A stretch of 14,904 bases of DNA. Origin: Pseudomonadota bacterium. Lineage in GTDB: Bacteria > Desulfobacterota > Desulfovibrionia > Desulfovibrionales > Desulfovibrionaceae. Shown piece after piece: positions 7,007 to 13,815 of this stretch; within the stretch, counting starts at the first letter, position 1, and every line of letters begins with the position of its first letter. The DNA lies in contig JAFABC010000232.1 of NCBI GenBank assembly GCA_023426275.1, positions 1-14,904 of the forward strand. Direction: 5' to 3'. The notes below the pieces were generated by a model that did no database searches, was not told the DNA's origin, and was given only the letters and a program-made list of their open reading frames with translations. Made by a program: the position numbers and the translations under genes.

Positions 7007-7381
7007 CTAACCGTTAACTACCTTTGCAGCATAGATAGCGCTGACTAGCATAGAAAAAAACATTACTATTGCAGAGATAAATGCTACAGGCACATATTTA
7101 TCCAACCCACCACTTTGTCTCTTAAAAATTGCACCAAAAACAACCGCTAAAATTGAGCTTAATAACGTAAAAACTGAAGCAAGCAATGATTGCTGGCTTT
7201 GCCCCATACTGTAGCCTACGAAAACTCCAAAAAATGCATACGCGCATATAATAATTATACTTTCTATAAATTTAATGGAAAGTAACTTTAGCACCATAGC
7301 TGAAACTAGCGATGCCAAAATTGCCAAAAAGAAGAGCGGAGCAACGACTTTTACTGACTGTATGCATATATCAGTATACAT
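7007..7381 (-). CDS. Small four-helix integral membrane protein, unknown function
   Basis: I do not recognise this 124-residue protein. Four hydrophobic stretches at about 12-34, 38-58, 66-86 and 96-118 predict an inner-membrane protein with short loops. A polar GQSQQS turn sits between helices 2 and 3, and a basic/Gly loop (KRQSGGLDKY) between 3 and 4. I chose the ATG at 7381 because AGGAGGAG (7384-7391) precedes it at ideal spacing; an upstream ATG at 7399 would overlap the previous gene and has no such site. The ribosome site covers the stop codon of the preceding gene, pointing to translational coupling. Composition is AT-rich. Small size and four helices recall holin-like or small accessory membrane proteins, but nothing specific supports that. 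Confidence 0.82.
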   Translation of the reverse strand: MYTDICIQSVKVVAPLFFLAILASLVSAMVLKLLSIKFIESIIIICAYAFFGVFVGYSMGQSQQSLLASVFTLLSSILAVVFGAIFKRQSGGLDKYVPVAFISAIVMFFSMLVSAIYAAKVVNG

Positions 7382-7389
7382 AACTCCTC

Positions 7390-7818
7390 CTAAAAGCATT
7401 GGACTTTGGATCTGCAGTCAACAATATTTGATTCGCATATAGCTTGTTTTCTTTTATAATCAGCAATTGCCTCCTTATATACATTTATTTTATTTCTATA
7501 TGCATTGATTGCCGCCCTGTATTTTTTAAATAACTCTCTGTATTCATCGATATTTATTATTTGCTTTTTATAATCCTCTTCCAATTCCCTTCTCATCGTC
7601 TCTTGAAGTTGCCTATCATGCTCACATGAATCATTAAAACGCTCACAATCACATCGAAACTCCTCTAAAGCCTGTTTTTTCCCGCGCCAGCACGACATAC
7701 ATTTACTGCAACTCTCCGGGCAAACCATGTCTGGAGAATCAAGTGAAATTTCAGCTGGTTGAGCAAAAAGAGAGGAAGGCATACAGAGGAGCACTATCAT
7801 AAGAATAATAGATTTCAT
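7390..7818 (-). CDS. Secreted cysteine-rich coiled-coil protein, unknown function
   Basis: The 142-residue product begins with a Sec-type signal peptide (MKSIILMIVLLCMPSSLFA, likely cleaved before Q20). The mature part has ten cysteines: a tight cluster C33, C37, C40, C43, then C56, C58 and C65, and C128, C135 and C141 near the end. Between them residues 70-125 are a charged, Tyr-rich helical stretch with coiled-coil character. Cysteines at both ends of a helical rod suggest disulfide or metal stabilisation outside the cytoplasm. There is no CXXCH heme motif and no proper lipobox at C12. GGAGTT with a preceding AAA run (7827-7833) serves as ribosome site. It is first in an operon with the small membrane protein and is read from the promoter at 7848-7876. 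No family recognised. Confidence 0.83.
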   Translation of the reverse strand: MKSIILMIVLLCMPSSLFAQPAEISLDSPDMVCPESCSKCMSCWRGKKQALEEFRCDCERFNDSCEHDRQLQETMRRELEEDYKKQIINIDEYRELFKKYRAAINAYRNKINVYKEAIADYKRKQAICESNIVDCRSKVQCF

Positions 7819-7847
7819 TTTTCTAACTCCTTTCTTGGTTTAATTGC

Positions 7848-7876
7848 TTATAAAATATTTTTTATTTATTTGTCAA
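7848..7876 (-). promoter_or_regulatory. Near-consensus sigma-70 promoter of the AT-rich operon
   Basis: On the minus strand a perfect TTGACA (7876-7871) is followed after 17 bases by TTATAA (7853-7848). This lies 30 bases before the ATG at 7818 and just downstream of the dsr terminator, so the island operon has its own promoter. AT-rich DNA raises the chance of -10-like matches, but the perfect -35 and spacing make this a strong call. Confidence 0.75.
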
Positions 7877-7911
7877 TACTAATATCGATAGATTTACTCC
7901 CTGCAGAAATT

Positions 7912-7943
7912 AAAGGCCCGCCTCCTTTCGGAGGCGGGCCTTT
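7912..7943 (-). terminator. Intrinsic terminator of the dsr operon
   Basis: AAAGGCCCGCCTCC (7912-7925) and GGAGGCGGGCCTTT (7930-7943) form a 14-bp perfect stem around a four-base loop, 21 bases after the dsrP stop. On the minus strand the stem ends in a T-rich run, and on the plus strand in TTTT, so it can work in both directions. Confidence 0.93.
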
Positions 7944-7964
7944 TGCGTGTCGCGATAGGGCCGT

Positions 7965-9161
7965 TTACTCGGCTTCGGCGGGCGGCGGCACCATGGACAG
8001 GTTGCCACCTTCCACTTCGACCCGGACCTCGATGGCGATCTTCCACAACACCGTGAGGATGATGCCGCCCAGGGCGAACACCATGAGCGAAACCATGAGT
8101 TCGGGAACCGTGGGCAGATAGGACGTGACCGTCTCGAAGGGGTTCGGCGTGAAACCGCCGATCATCAGTCCCAGACCCTTGTCGATCCAGGTGGAGATGA
8201 TCAGCATGATCAGCCCGAGAATCAGGGCCGGGGTCTTTTCCCGGATGGAGGTCGGGATGAGGATGAGCAGGCAGCCAAGGCCCAGCACCACGGCGGTCCA
8301 CATGAAGGGCACCAGCTCGGCATGGCCGTCCATGCCGGAGAACAGGAACCGGATCGGGGCGATGTGGGCCGGCATGTTGCTGTAGAACGCAGTGAACAGT
8401 TCGCACAGATACAGGAACACGTTCACGCACATGGCGTAGGTGATGATGACGGCCAGGCGCTTGAGGGCCTTGTCGCCGGGATCGAAGCCGGTCAGCCGGC
8501 GCAGCAGCAGGGTCAGCAGCAGCAGGATGGCCGGTCCGGCGCAGAAGGCCGAGGCCAGGAAGCGGGCGGCCATGACGGCCGTCAGGAAGTAGTGGCGTCC
8601 CGGCAGGCCGGCGATCAGGAAGGCCGTGACCGTGTGGATGGAGAAGGCCCAGATGACCGAGACGAAGGCCAGGAACTTGCACCACTGGGGCGGGGCCATG
8701 TCGTTTCGAAAGGCCTGCAGGCTGGTCCAGCCAACCAGGATATTGAGGAGCAGGTAGCCCATCAGGACGACCATGTCCCAGAACAGCATGGAATGGGGCG
8801 TGGCGTTGATCATGACGTTGAGCATGCGCTGCGGTTGCCCAAGGTCCACCACGATAAAGCCCATGCACATGGACACGGCGGCGATGGCCAGGAATTCGCC
8901 CAGGATGATCATCTTGGCGAATTGCTTGTAGTGGTGGAAGTAGTACGGCAGGACGAGCATGACGGCCGAGGCGGCCACGCCGACGAGATAGGTGAACTGG
9001 GCGATGTAAAAGCCCCAGGACACATCGCGGCCCATGCCGGTGATGACCAGACCGTTGACCAACTGATACAGCCAGAATCCCATCCCCAGCAGTAAGAGCA
9101 GGCCAAGGCCGATAAGCGTGCCCCAGTATCGTGGGCTTCCCTTGAGAGCTTTTTCCAGCAT
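7965..9161 (-). CDS. dsrP: DsrP, NrfD-family integral membrane subunit of the DsrMKJOP complex
   Basis: Polytopic membrane protein that exchanges electrons with the quinone pool and passes them to or from the periplasmic Fe-S subunit DsrO. The 398 residues contain about ten hydrophobic segments, from LIGLGLLLLLGMGFWLYQLV at 16-35 to the C-terminal LMVFALGGIILTVLW helix, as expected for the NrfD/PsrC family (DsrP/HmeB type). Charged or polar residues within the bundle are the family's usual quinone-site candidates, but I cannot place the site. A GAGG ribosome site overlaps the TGA of dsrO, 8 bases before this ATG, so translation is likely coupled. It is the last gene of the operon, followed by a strong terminator. 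Confidence 0.95.
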   Translation of the reverse strand: MLEKALKGSPRYWGTLIGLGLLLLLGMGFWLYQLVNGLVITGMGRDVSWGFYIAQFTYLVGVAASAVMLVLPYYFHHYKQFAKMIILGEFLAIAAVSMCMGFIVVDLGQPQRMLNVMINATPHSMLFWDMVVLMGYLLLNILVGWTSLQAFRNDMAPPQWCKFLAFVSVIWAFSIHTVTAFLIAGLPGRHYFLTAVMAARFLASAFCAGPAILLLLTLLLRRLTGFDPGDKALKRLAVIITYAMCVNVFLYLCELFTAFYSNMPAHIAPIRFLFSGMDGHAELVPFMWTAVVLGLGCLLILIPTSIREKTPALILGLIMLIISTWIDKGLGLMIGGFTPNPFETVTSYLPTVPELMVSLMVFALGGIILTVLWKIAIEVRVEVEGGNLSMVPPPAEAE

Positions 9162-9169
9162 GGCTTACC

Positions 9170-9949
9170 TCACAGGATGTAATACACGCTCGGCGAGGTG
9201 CCGGCGTCCGGTTTGCGGCGGATGGCGAAGTGTTCGCGCAGGACCTTGCGGATGTCCGAGTTTTCGTCGGCCAGATCGCCGAAAACCAGGGCGCCGCCGG
9301 CCGCTTCCACGCACACGGGCATCTTGCCGACGGCCAGGCGCTCGGCGCAGAAGTCGCACTTTTCGACCACGCCGCGCATACGGGTGGGGAAGTGCGGATT
9401 GAAGTGCTTGATAAACGGGCGCGGGTCCTGGAAGTTGAAGCTTCTCGCGCCGAAGGGGCAGCCGGCCATGCAATAGCGGCAGCCGATGCAGCGGTGGAAG
9501 TCCATCATGACGATGCCGTCGGGCCGCTGGAAGGTGGCCTGGGTCGGGCAGACCCGCACGCACATGGGGCTTTCGCAGTGGTTGCACAGCAGCGGGAACT
9601 CGCGCTTCTCCACTTCCTCGGACAGGTAGTGGCCGTGCTCGGTGGGGAAACTCTCCTCGAAGGAGGCGCCCCAGAACCACTTGATCTCTTTTTTACCCTG
9701 GATATCGGGCACATTGTGTTCGGTATGGCAGGCCGTGCGGCACTTCTGGATCAACGCGGGGGTCATCTTGGCCGAGAAAATGGCCATACCCCAGTGCTTG
9801 GCCTTCAGGCCCTCCTCGAAGTTGGCCACCGTGGGCAACGGACCGGCGGCATGGGCCGGAGCGTCCCCCAGGAAGCCGAGGCGACCGGCGCCGATGCCCA
9901 GGGCGGACACGGCGGCCAGTTTCAGGAACTCTCGTCTGTTGCTCTTCAT
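9170..9949 (-). CDS. dsrO: DsrO, periplasmic iron-sulfur subunit of the DsrMKJOP complex
   Basis: Tat-exported ferredoxin-like protein linking DsrP to the triheme DsrJ. The N-terminus has a twin-arginine motif (NRREFLK, 4-10), a hydrophobic stretch and an AHA cleavage region near 32-35. Fe-S motifs: C70-x3-C74; C122-x2-C125-x4-C130-x3-C134; C154-x2-C157-x2-C160-x3-C164; C198-x2-C201-x11-C213. In the last motif the usual fourth cysteine is Ala217, and the first two cysteines of motif one are absent. This pattern fits loss of one whole cluster and retention of three (inference from the DmsB-type ligand-sharing scheme). The 259-residue length fits the family. AAGGGG lies ahead of the ATG, and dsrJ ends 42 bases upstream. 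Confidence 0.95.
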   Translation of the reverse strand: MKSNRREFLKLAAVSALGIGAGRLGFLGDAPAHAAGPLPTVANFEEGLKAKHWGMAIFSAKMTPALIQKCRTACHTEHNVPDIQGKKEIKWFWGASFEESFPTEHGHYLSEEVEKREFPLLCNHCESPMCVRVCPTQATFQRPDGIVMMDFHRCIGCRYCMAGCPFGARSFNFQDPRPFIKHFNPHFPTRMRGVVEKCDFCAERLAVGKMPVCVEAAGGALVFGDLADENSDIRKVLREHFAIRRKPDAGTSPSVYYIL

Positions 9950-9991
9950 GATATGGTCCCCTTGAGTGGAGGTGTCACCGGGCGCGCCGGC

Positions 9992-10408
9992 CTAGTGTCC
10001 GCCCGCTTCGCCGGCCTGGGCGAGGGGAATGGGCGTTTTCTGGTTCGGCGAGATGTTGTGGCAATCCCAGCAGTAGGGGGCCACGCCAACCGTCTCATGG
10101 CAGCGGTCACAGAACTTGGTTTTGTCCTTGTGGCAGCTCATGCAGGTGTTGGTCAGGCTTTTGACGAACTTCTTGCCCTTGGAGTTGACATAGATGCGTT
10201 CGCCGTCACGAACGGCGGAGTTGCGCCAGTCGTTTAAGATCTGCATGTGCTTGTCCCGCATGACCTGGGCATCCTCGATGCACTCTTTCTGGTCCTTGGG
10301 GAGCTCGGGCTGGACGTCATATTTCTTGCCCAGGTTGTAGGCAACCGGGACGAAGATGAGGGCCAGGAAGACCAGAATGCCTGGAATAATGTATTTGGCA
10401 TTGTACAT
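9992..10408 (-). CDS. dsrJ: DsrJ, membrane-anchored triheme cytochrome c of the DsrMKJOP complex
   Basis: Periplasmic cytochrome tethered by an uncleaved N-terminal helix (residues 6-24). Three heme c attachment sites are visible: CMSCH 89-93, CDRCH 100-104 and CWDCH 113-117. DsrJ of other organisms has a heme with unusual His/Cys axial ligation; C43, in KECIED, is the only cysteine outside the heme motifs and is therefore the natural candidate. H54 is a further conserved-type ligand candidate. The 138-residue size is normal. Only three bases separate this ATG from the dsrK stop. Its ribosome site GGAGGAAT is made from the last Glu codons of dsrK, a sign of tight translational coupling. Confidence 0.96.
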   Translation of the reverse strand: MYNAKYIIPGILVFLALIFVPVAYNLGKKYDVQPELPKDQKECIEDAQVMRDKHMQILNDWRNSAVRDGERIYVNSKGKKFVKSLTNTCMSCHKDKTKFCDRCHETVGVAPYCWDCHNISPNQKTPIPLAQAGEAGGH

Positions 10409-10411
10409 AGG

Positions 10412-12025
10412 TTATTCCTCCTCATCCTCCATCCCCGGCAGGGGGTTTTGCCTGAGGTCGGTGGTACGCTTTTTCTCGCCGTCGAGGACGAGGGCGTTGC
10501 CCACCAGCTCATGCACGCCGGAGACGCCGACGCCGGGAGCCCAGTAGTCGCACAGGGGCGGCAGGGTGGCGCGGTCGATGGCGCAGATGCAGGCCAGGTT
10601 GTTGACGCCGTGGCGATCACGCACATACTTGACCGCGTTGCCCCGGGGCAGACCGCCACGCAGGCGGGTTTCCGTGAATTCCTCGTTGTTGAGGCCGGCG
10701 CCGCCACCGCAGCAGAAGGTCTGCTCGCGGATGGTGTTGGCGGGCATCTCGTAGAACTGGCGGCAGACGTTCTTGAGGATGTAGCGGGGCTCCTCGAGGA
10801 TGCCCATGCCGCGCGCGGTGTTGCAGGAATCGTGGAACGTGGTGACGAAGTTGTCGTTGCGGGACGGATCGAGCTTGAGCTTGCCGTTCTTGATGAGGTC
10901 GGCGGTGAACTCGCAGATGTGGAGCATCTTGGTGCCGGCGGCGGCGTCGAACTTGGTGCCGGTGATGGGCGACACCGGGGTTTCCATGAAATCGGCCGGG
11001 CCGTTCATGGTCAGCATGTACTGGTTGATCACGCGCCACATGTGCCCGCACTCGCCGCCAAGGATCCACTTGACGCCCAGGCGCTTGGCCTCGGCGTACA
11101 TCTTGGCGTTGAGCTTCTTCATCATCTTGTCCGAGGTGAAAAGGCCGAAGTTGCCGCCCTCGGACGCGTAGGTGCTCCAGGTGTAATCCAGTCCGAGGTA
11201 GTCGAACAGGATCAGGTAGCCCATGAAGGTGTAGATGCCCGGATCGGCGAAGATGTCGCCGGAGGGCGTGATAAACAGGATCTCGCAGCCCTTCTTGTTG
11301 ACATTGGGCCGGATGCGCCGCCCCGTGACTTCCTCGATGTCGTCGCACAGGAAGTCCATCATGTCCTTGTAGGCGTGGGGCTGGATGCCGAGGTGGTTGC
11401 CGGTGCGGTTGCAGTTGGCGGCCGGTTCGAGAATCCAGTTGATGTTGCAGCCGACCTCATGGAGCAGCTCGCGGGCCATCATGGTGATTTCGGCGGTGTC
11501 GATGCCGTAGGGGCAGAAAAGCGAACACCGGCGGCATTCCGTGCACTGGTAGAAGTACAGGAACCATTCCTTGATGACGTCTTCCTCGAGCTTGCGGGCG
11601 CCGGCCAGCTTGCCGAGCGTCTTGGCCGCGGCCGAGAACTCGCCGCGGTAGATGGAGCGCAGCAGCTCGGCGCGCAGCACGGGCATGTTCTTCGGGTCGC
11701 CGCCGCCGATGAAGAAGTGGCACTTGTCGGCGCAGGCGCCGCAACGCACGCACACGTCCATGAAGATCTTGAACGAGCGGTACTTCTTGAGCTTCTCCCG
11801 GAACTTCTCCATGACGATGCGCTTCCAGTCGGGCGGAAGCTTCCAGTCGTCGTCCATGGGGCTCCATTCGCGGGGATTGGGCATGCCGAGGTACTTCAGG
11901 ATGTCGGGCTTGGCCGGATAGCTGAAGTTGCCCGGATGAAACGGGGTCTTCGTGTCCATCCACGACTTCACAGGCGTGGAGTAATTAATCTTGATGAGTT
12001 CTTCCGGTGGCGGATACTTGGCCAT
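10412..12025 (-). CDS. dsrK: DsrK, HdrD-like catalytic iron-sulfur subunit of the DsrMKJOP complex
   Basis: Cytoplasmic subunit related to heterodisulfide reductase HdrD, thought to reduce the DsrC trisulfide produced with DsrAB and so tie sulfite reduction to membrane electron flow. Residues 92-102 (C92, C95, C98, C102) and 161-171 (C161, C164, C167, C171) are two [4Fe-4S] ferredoxin motifs. The C-terminal half carries the CCG-type special cluster ligands: GGECGH (C326), HDSCN (C401), FCCGGG (C438, C439) and ACICAID (C479, C481). All expected motifs are intact in 537 residues. GAGGAG precedes the ATG. It follows dsrM by 43 bases. dsrC and dsrAB are not in this window. Confidence 0.97.
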   Translation of the reverse strand: MAKYPPPEELIKINYSTPVKSWMDTKTPFHPGNFSYPAKPDILKYLGMPNPREWSPMDDDWKLPPDWKRIVMEKFREKLKKYRSFKIFMDVCVRCGACADKCHFFIGGGDPKNMPVLRAELLRSIYRGEFSAAAKTLGKLAGARKLEEDVIKEWFLYFYQCTECRRCSLFCPYGIDTAEITMMARELLHEVGCNINWILEPAANCNRTGNHLGIQPHAYKDMMDFLCDDIEEVTGRRIRPNVNKKGCEILFITPSGDIFADPGIYTFMGYLILFDYLGLDYTWSTYASEGGNFGLFTSDKMMKKLNAKMYAEAKRLGVKWILGGECGHMWRVINQYMLTMNGPADFMETPVSPITGTKFDAAAGTKMLHICEFTADLIKNGKLKLDPSRNDNFVTTFHDSCNTARGMGILEEPRYILKNVCRQFYEMPANTIREQTFCCGGGAGLNNEEFTETRLRGGLPRGNAVKYVRDRHGVNNLACICAIDRATLPPLCDYWAPGVGVSGVHELVGNALVLDGEKKRTTDLRQNPLPGMEDEEE

Positions 12026-12068
12026 GGTCGCTCCTCACTTCTCTCCAAAATGATGGGTTATGGCCCGC

Positions 12069-13070
12069 TTAGGCCTCTTTTTCCACAGGGAGTCCGGCTT
12101 CGATCATCTTCTCCCGGAAGTCGTCCTCATAAGCCTCGTACGAATGCGGCTTGATGGACGGATCGTTCCACGGATTGACCCACATGGCCCGGCGGCTCAT
12201 GTTGGGCAGGACCCGGGTGGGAGAGAGGAAGACGCCGCCCATGTGCATGAGCTTGGAAAATGGAAAGTAAATGAACAGCGCGCACACCAGGGTCAGGTGG
12301 GCGTACACCGAAGGATCAAGGGTCTGCTTGGGCAGGTGCGGGTTCAGGGTGACGAGCCCCATGGCCAGCTCCTTGACCGCGATGACGTCGACCTTGACCA
12401 CGTAGCGCATCCAGATGCCCGTCAGCGCGATGCCGATGATCAGCAGCAGCGGGAAGTAGTCCTGCATCAGCGAGATGTAGCGGACCTTGCCGTCGAAAAC
12501 CCGCCGGGCCAGCAGGAAGAACAGGCCCAGGACGATCAGGGCGTCGGTCTGGTACATCAGCGGCAGGCCGATCTGGATGATGGAGTCGAAAAACTCCGCC
12601 ACGTGGACGAACCCGGGCACCGGCGTCATGAAAAAGCGCAGGTGGCGGATCAGGATGACCAGGAAGCAGTAGTGGAACATCAGGGCGAACAGCCACAGCC
12701 ATTTTTCAGAGCTGTAGGCGACCTTGGGACCGTCCTGCTGCAGCTTGACCGACGTATTGCGGAACAACGACCGGAACGTCAACACCTCGAACAGCATGCG
12801 CATGAACACGCCACGCTTGTCATAGGGGTTGTCCCAGGGGTTGTTCTTGATCCAGGGCAGCGATTTTTGCTGACCTCCGGTGGTGGGAATGCAAAACGGC
12901 ACCGGAATCTTGGCCCAATCCACGATGCGCAGGACAAATCCCACCATGAAAACGATGATTGCGATGTACGGGAGTACGATCCCGAACAGCGCCCCCATCC
13001 CCATCCCGGCGCCCAGCCATGGGATGACGATGAGCGCCAAGACCGCGAGTAAGGAATAAAACGCTGCCAT
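12069..13070 (-). CDS. dsrM: DsrM, NarI-like membrane cytochrome b of the DsrMKJOP complex
   Basis: Heme b-containing membrane subunit that moves electrons between menaquinone and DsrK. The 333 residues contain about six hydrophobic segments: about 5-20, 25-50, 124-145, 160-187, 203-225 and 255-275. Candidate heme-ligand histidines in or near them are H133, H143, H258 and H276. A conserved-looking cytoplasmic loop follows helix 2 (PFCIPTTGGQQKSLPWIKNNPWDNP, about 58-82), and a soluble C-terminal tail begins near 285. Fold and length match the nitrate-reductase gamma subunit-like family. GAGGTGAGGG sits upstream of the ATG, 38 bases after the RsbRD-type gene. Confidence 0.95.
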   Translation of the reverse strand: MAAFYSLLAVLALIVIPWLGAGMGMGALFGIVLPYIAIIVFMVGFVLRIVDWAKIPVPFCIPTTGGQQKSLPWIKNNPWDNPYDKRGVFMRMLFEVLTFRSLFRNTSVKLQQDGPKVAYSSEKWLWLFALMFHYCFLVILIRHLRFFMTPVPGFVHVAEFFDSIIQIGLPLMYQTDALIVLGLFFLLARRVFDGKVRYISLMQDYFPLLLIIGIALTGIWMRYVVKVDVIAVKELAMGLVTLNPHLPKQTLDPSVYAHLTLVCALFIYFPFSKLMHMGGVFLSPTRVLPNMSRRAMWVNPWNDPSIKPHSYEAYEDDFREKMIEAGLPVEKEA

Positions 13071-13108
13071 GTACCCTCACCTCGTTAAAGGTTTGCCCGA
13101 AACGCGCC

Positions 13109-13648
13109 TCACGGTTCCTCTCCCTCGTCGGAGAGGTCGCAGACGAGATTGGCCCGTTTGAGGAGCCGGTCATATTGCTTCCTGATCTGGCTGATCCGCA
13201 GTTCGGCGATCTTCTCGCGGCATTGGCAGTAAATGTCGAAGGCGAAAAGAGCCAGCATATCAATGGCCGATTCCAGGGCAAGCAATTCCACGTAGAGATC
13301 GTGCTCGGTAATTTTTTCCCAAAGCACTTCGCGCACGGCCTTTTTGAGCAGATAGACAAAGGTCGTGGCCTGGGACGGGGCGAAGTCCTGCACGGCCCGC
13401 ACCCGCACGATCTCGTCGAGCATGGGCGAGAAGACGGCCGGGTCGGGACATTCCCCGCAGGTCGCCAGGGCGACGACGATACCACGCATGCCGGCTTCGA
13501 ACTTATGTCGCACCGGGTTGGCAAACGGGTCTTTTTGCTTCTTCCAGAGCACAGCCGTGTTTTCGGAGTAGGTGTCCATTACCAGATCAAACCAGCGATC
13601 CAGAATGGCTTTTTGCTCCAACACCAAGAAATCCGCGAGTTTGAGCAT
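13109..13648 (-). CDS. RsbRD N-terminal-domain-like protein, first gene of the dsr operon
   Basis: A 179-residue soluble helical protein consisting only of what looks like the RsbRD N-terminal (globin-like helical) domain, as in RsbR-type stressosome co-antagonists. Recognisable segments are the opening LADFLVLEQKAILDRWFDLV, DPFANPVRHKF at 40-50 and RVRAVQDFAPSQATTFVYLLKKAVREVL at 82-109. No STAS or other output domain is attached. Cysteines at 64, 67, 141, 143 and 170 could make it redox-sensitive, but that is speculation. Its place ahead of dsrM suggests control or assembly of the complex. I chose the ATG at 13648, with AGGGA eight bases upstream, over the GTG at 13669, which lacks a ribosome site. 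The operon's promoter must lie in 13649-13815; no convincing -35/-10 pair was found. Confidence 0.82.
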   Translation of the reverse strand: MLKLADFLVLEQKAILDRWFDLVMDTYSENTAVLWKKQKDPFANPVRHKFEAGMRGIVVALATCGECPDPAVFSPMLDEIVRVRAVQDFAPSQATTFVYLLKKAVREVLWEKITEHDLYVELLALESAIDMLALFAFDIYCQCREKIAELRISQIRKQYDRLLKRANLVCDLSDEGEEP

Positions 13649-13653
13649 GAAAA

Positions 13654-13671
13654 TTGTCCCTATCTTCACAA
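13654..13671. promoter_or_regulatory. Possible Rex/CRP-type operator ahead of the dsr operon
   Basis: TTGTCCCTATCTTCACAA is an 18-bp partial dyad. The right half TTCACAA is a complete Rex-like half-site, while the left half keeps only TTGT of TTGTGAA. It lies 6-23 bases before the start of the first dsr operon gene and overlaps its ribosome site. The size and spacing match redox-regulator Rex sites (TTGTGAA-N4-TTCACAA type); the match is incomplete. Confidence 0.28.
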
Positions 13672-13815
13672 TCGGTTAACAGGCTGACTCCTTATCAGAA
13701 AAGCACAAATTGTAAAGGTGGGAAACAACCTGCCCTGGCCGTGCAAGCCCGTGAAATCCCACTTCTTGCAGCCCAGGGGGGAATTTTGCTATTTTTGGGA
13801 AAAACGAGGCAGGCT

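Larger units (their letters stand above)
6828..7911. other. AT-rich genomic island carrying two genes
   Basis: Base composition changes abruptly at both edges: GC-rich repeat on the left and the GC-rich dsr terminator on the right. Inside, codons are A/T-ending (ATA, AAA, TTT) unlike every other gene here. It contains one promoter and a two-gene minus-strand operon. I see no transposase, integrase, tRNA or clear flanking direct repeat, so the entry mechanism is unknown. The gene-free part 6828-7006 holds nothing I recognise. Confidence 0.8.

Noticed and set aside
7390..7818. Cys12 of the secreted protein as a lipoprotein acylation site.
   Set aside because: The bases around it encode VLLC, lacking the small residue before Cys required by a lipobox, and the n-region plus hydrophobic core would be too short; cleavage after SLFA fits better.
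10247..12154. A 635-codon plus-strand frame opposite dsrK and dsrJ.
   Set aside because: Antisense to dsrK, whose cysteine motifs are all intact; the frame gives Val/Gly/Ala/His-rich sequence without recognisable domains.
13654..13815. A 54-residue N-terminal extension of the two-winged-helix protein.
   Set aside because: The extension has no similarity to the repeat halves, overlaps the divergent regulatory region and ends at an ATG with a good GAGG site at 13806-13809.
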